From: Entonaema liquescens
Lineage: Eukaryota; Ascomycota; Sordariomycetes; Xylariales; Xylariaceae
Reading direction: 5' to 3'
DNA: 64,000 nt
Assembly: GCA_902805475.1 (NCBI GenBank)
Contig: CADCSX010000005.1
Span: forward strand, 1,375,501-1,439,500
Shown here piece after piece: positions 62,054-64,000 of the stretch. The notes below the pieces were generated by a model that was not told where the DNA came from, did not search any database, and was given only the letters and a program-made list of their open reading frames with translations. The position numbers and the translations under genes were made by a program. Numbering within the stretch: position 1 is the first letter of the stretch; each line of letters starts with the position of its first letter.

Positions 62054-63744
62054 AAGGCGCTCAAACCCTTGGATATCCTTAATATAAGATGAAACTAAGG
62101 ATCTATCATTATGATTATTCTTCACGGTTGAAAATAATATCCTAGGTAGCTTGAATGATATGTCATGTATCATAGCGATATGTGAGGAAGACTGGTAACC
62201 CAACCAACCATATCCAAGGACCTGTAAGATTCCGAGCCCGGGCGCCTGGGTAACTGTCCCGAAGCTGGCAATTTAATCGCAACCGCAGCCGCAGCCGCAG
62301 CCGCAGCTGCAGGAGGGTTGAGAATGGCGGTAATGAAGCATGCTATAGCGTCCCGCGATAACTACAAAGCAGGATAGCCGGTAGGTTCTGCTAACGGCGT
62401 AGAGACATTGGAACTTTCGTGAGGAGTGCAAGATGCACACTGCGTGAATAAGACACCATGACTATGGGTAATGGTGCCTGTATTGATATTGAACCGATCA
62501 TAAAAAAACCAGCACGCTAGTTAGATGACCCATGAGTAGTTGTTATCTATAACTTGTTTTACTATGCGGTGTTGAATATTCTGGCCTATACAAACTGTTT
62601 GAAATATAGGCGAGGTCGCTTGCCGTTTACACTTTTCGAAGACCTCGGCCACCATGCATTTCAACTGCAACCGGAAGTCAGAGGGGATAACCTTTGGAGA
62701 TAAGAGGTTAAGGATCTCCGTAGAATATAGGAAATAGCTTCCTAGTTATTATGTGGCATTTGCCTTACTCCTGGCAATGCAAACCTGAGAAGAGGTACTG
62801 GAGGCCTTTCTTCACACCATCGGTTTATTGCTTATCTCAGACTACCCCCTGAGACACTTTGGCAACAGAGAAAGAGTTGGGAAACCCTAAAGCCCTAAAA
62901 GATCCCAATACAGACATCGGTCCCAAAGGAGAAATCGGAGAGGGGATAGTTTGCTGCCTGCATCTCATCACATCAGCCTACGTCTAAGGTAGGTTTAGAT
63001 GTGAGTGGCACGGGCGCCGGCGGGACCAGTTCCATGGCAATTCTGTGCAAACTATGTAAGTTTTTCCTGTACAGCTTTATTTGTTCGCAACAGGCGAATT
63101 TGCGCATATGCGGTATCGCAATGTTAAGCGCCGCTAAGCCTGTACGCATAATATATGGACATAGTGCGCCCCTCAACATCAATTATTTGAGGGGGTCTGC
63201 CAAGACGATAAAATGTCCTTGCGCCTGTGAAACGTAATCAAAACGGTGATTGGGAAGGTGACTGGAGATCAGCGGGCGTGATGGTTGAGATGGAATACCT
63301 TTATGTGAATGACCTACGCCGCACGCATACGCCGCGTATATGGCAGACTACATCTCCTATGCTGGACCAATGGTAAAGACGACGAAAGCAACTGGACGAT
63401 CAAAAGGGTAAAAATTCCTAACCGAAGTGCGTGCCAGGAGATATGCGACTACGCCTATTCGTTGTTTTGATTGATGAGCTGTAGGTATGGTAGCATTGCT
63501 GCGGAAAAAAAAAAGGTCGACGGAAGGATTTATCGTTGACCTGTGAAAATGCTACAGTTAAAGAGAGAACGAGTTTTAATGGGGTTAGTCTTGATAATCA
63601 TCTGTTATATTAGTCGTTCAAAACTGGGGACTTGGTGATTGTCCTGCAACTCGTTGGTGATGAAATACGGGCTTAGCACTGGTTCTCGAAGTCGGCAAGA
63701 GCCGTATAAGCCAGCCACTGTCTTATCTTTTTGATACTTGCTCA
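62054..63744. other. Intergenic spacer, 1.7 kb
   Basis: No recognised gene. An imperfect CCGCAG hexamer repeat lies at about 62281-62312. The rest has only short frames on both strands. Confidence 0.5.
62281..62312 (+). repeat. (CCGCAG)n short repeat
   Basis: Four to five GC-rich hexamer units, the last with a CTGCAG change. Confidence 0.85.
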
Positions 63745-64000
63745 TCAAATACCTCTGGTGTCATACGAGAGGTCTGACATGGAGTAGTAGACAGGTAAAC
63801 GAATTTGAACCGTCAAAGACTTACATAGTCCGTTTTGAACAGTATCTGCGAACCCGGAAAGACGCCTTACAGGGAGAGAGGAGAGAGACGCCGGCATACT
63901 TGCGGGCATAGTAGCAATGGCGGATGCAAGGTATGCCTTTTCCAACCTTTTAGACGCTGCGAAAACCGGATGCTGCAAGTTTTCAACCTCAGAGCCCAAT
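63745..64000 (-). CDS. Possible partial gene entering from beyond the window
   Basis: A minus-strand frame is open from the window edge and has no upstream start inside the window. The first about 43 codons (GSEVENLQHPVFAASKRLEK and onward) look more gene-like than the remainder. A possible GTAAGG splice donor lies at 63870-63865. No domain can be seen in so short a piece; it may also be chance. Confidence 0.25.
   Translation of the reverse strand, partial: LGSEVENLQHPVFAASKRLEKAYLASAIATMPASMPASLSSLPVRRLSGFADTVQNGLCKSLTVQIRLPVYYSMSDLSYDTRGI

Noticed and set aside
1..64000. tRNA and 5S rRNA genes, CRISPR arrays, telomere repeats
   Set aside because: I scanned by eye for B-box-like GGTTCGAATCC, the fungal 5S core, TTAGGG arrays and regularly spaced direct repeats and found none convincing. 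A covariance-model search would be decisive.

Overview
This window is nuclear DNA of a filamentous ascomycete (Pezizomycotina, probably Sordariomycetes). The evidence is short spliceosomal introns (mostly 47-85 bp, GTAAGT-like donors, CTAAC/CTGAC-like branch sites, YAG acceptors), an AA9 polysaccharide monooxygenase, a Num1/ApsA cortical protein, a DUF6590 protein, and an AT-rich block with the look of repeat-induced point mutation (RIP). The class-level placement is inference; no rRNA or other marker is present. All gene models below were spliced by eye.

Layout. 1-3.7 kb is an extremely AT-rich block with no genes. At its edge lies a 3'-truncated PIF1-type helicase gene (minus strand). A complete 815-bp non-autonomous hAT-like element with perfect 49-bp inverted ends and an 8-bp target duplication sits 74 bp upstream of the helicase start. 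An HSL-type alpha/beta hydrolase follows at 8.4-9.6 kb (minus). Then come an Ies4-like INO80 subunit (13.5-14.5 kb, plus), a Gid1/RanBPM protein with 8 exons (16.5-18.9 kb, plus), a 76-codon Pro-rich small protein (21.5 kb, minus), a Sam35/metaxin-like protein (24.9-25.9 kb, plus), a small Ser/Gly-rich protein (26.9 kb, minus), an F-box protein (27.9-29.0 kb, minus) and a DUF6590 protein (30.5-31.7 kb, minus).

After a 3.5-kb gap lie an AA9 LPMO (35.2-36.4 kb, plus), gamma-glutamyl phosphate reductase (36.8-38.2 kb, minus), a DHA1-type MFS transporter (39.5-41.3 kb, plus), a serine racemase/threonine dehydratase-like PLP enzyme (41.6-43.1 kb, minus), ketol-acid reductoisomerase (43.7-45.1 kb, minus), the NEDD8-conjugating enzyme Ubc12 (46.0-46.7 kb, minus) and Num1/ApsA (47.8-51.9 kb, minus). 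A 9.3-kb stretch without a recognisable gene precedes a haloacid dehalogenase-type hydrolase (61.2-62.1 kb, plus).

Function. Most genes are conserved housekeeping functions: chromatin remodelling (Ies4), ubiquitin and NEDD8 pathways (Gid1, F-box, Ubc12), mitochondrial biogenesis (Sam35, KARI as a matrix enzyme), amino-acid metabolism (PRO2, PLP dehydratase, ILV5) and nuclear/mitochondrial positioning (Num1/ApsA). They are separated by unusually long intergenic spacers. Many spacers carry a dispersed TAGGTAGGTACCT-like motif and short perfect tandem duplications. I see no biosynthetic gene cluster, phage-like system or CRISPR. The most unusual structures are the AT-rich/helicase junction with its promoter-inserted transposon, the Pro-rich insertion in the LPMO, and the small-protein loci in repeat-rich flanks.
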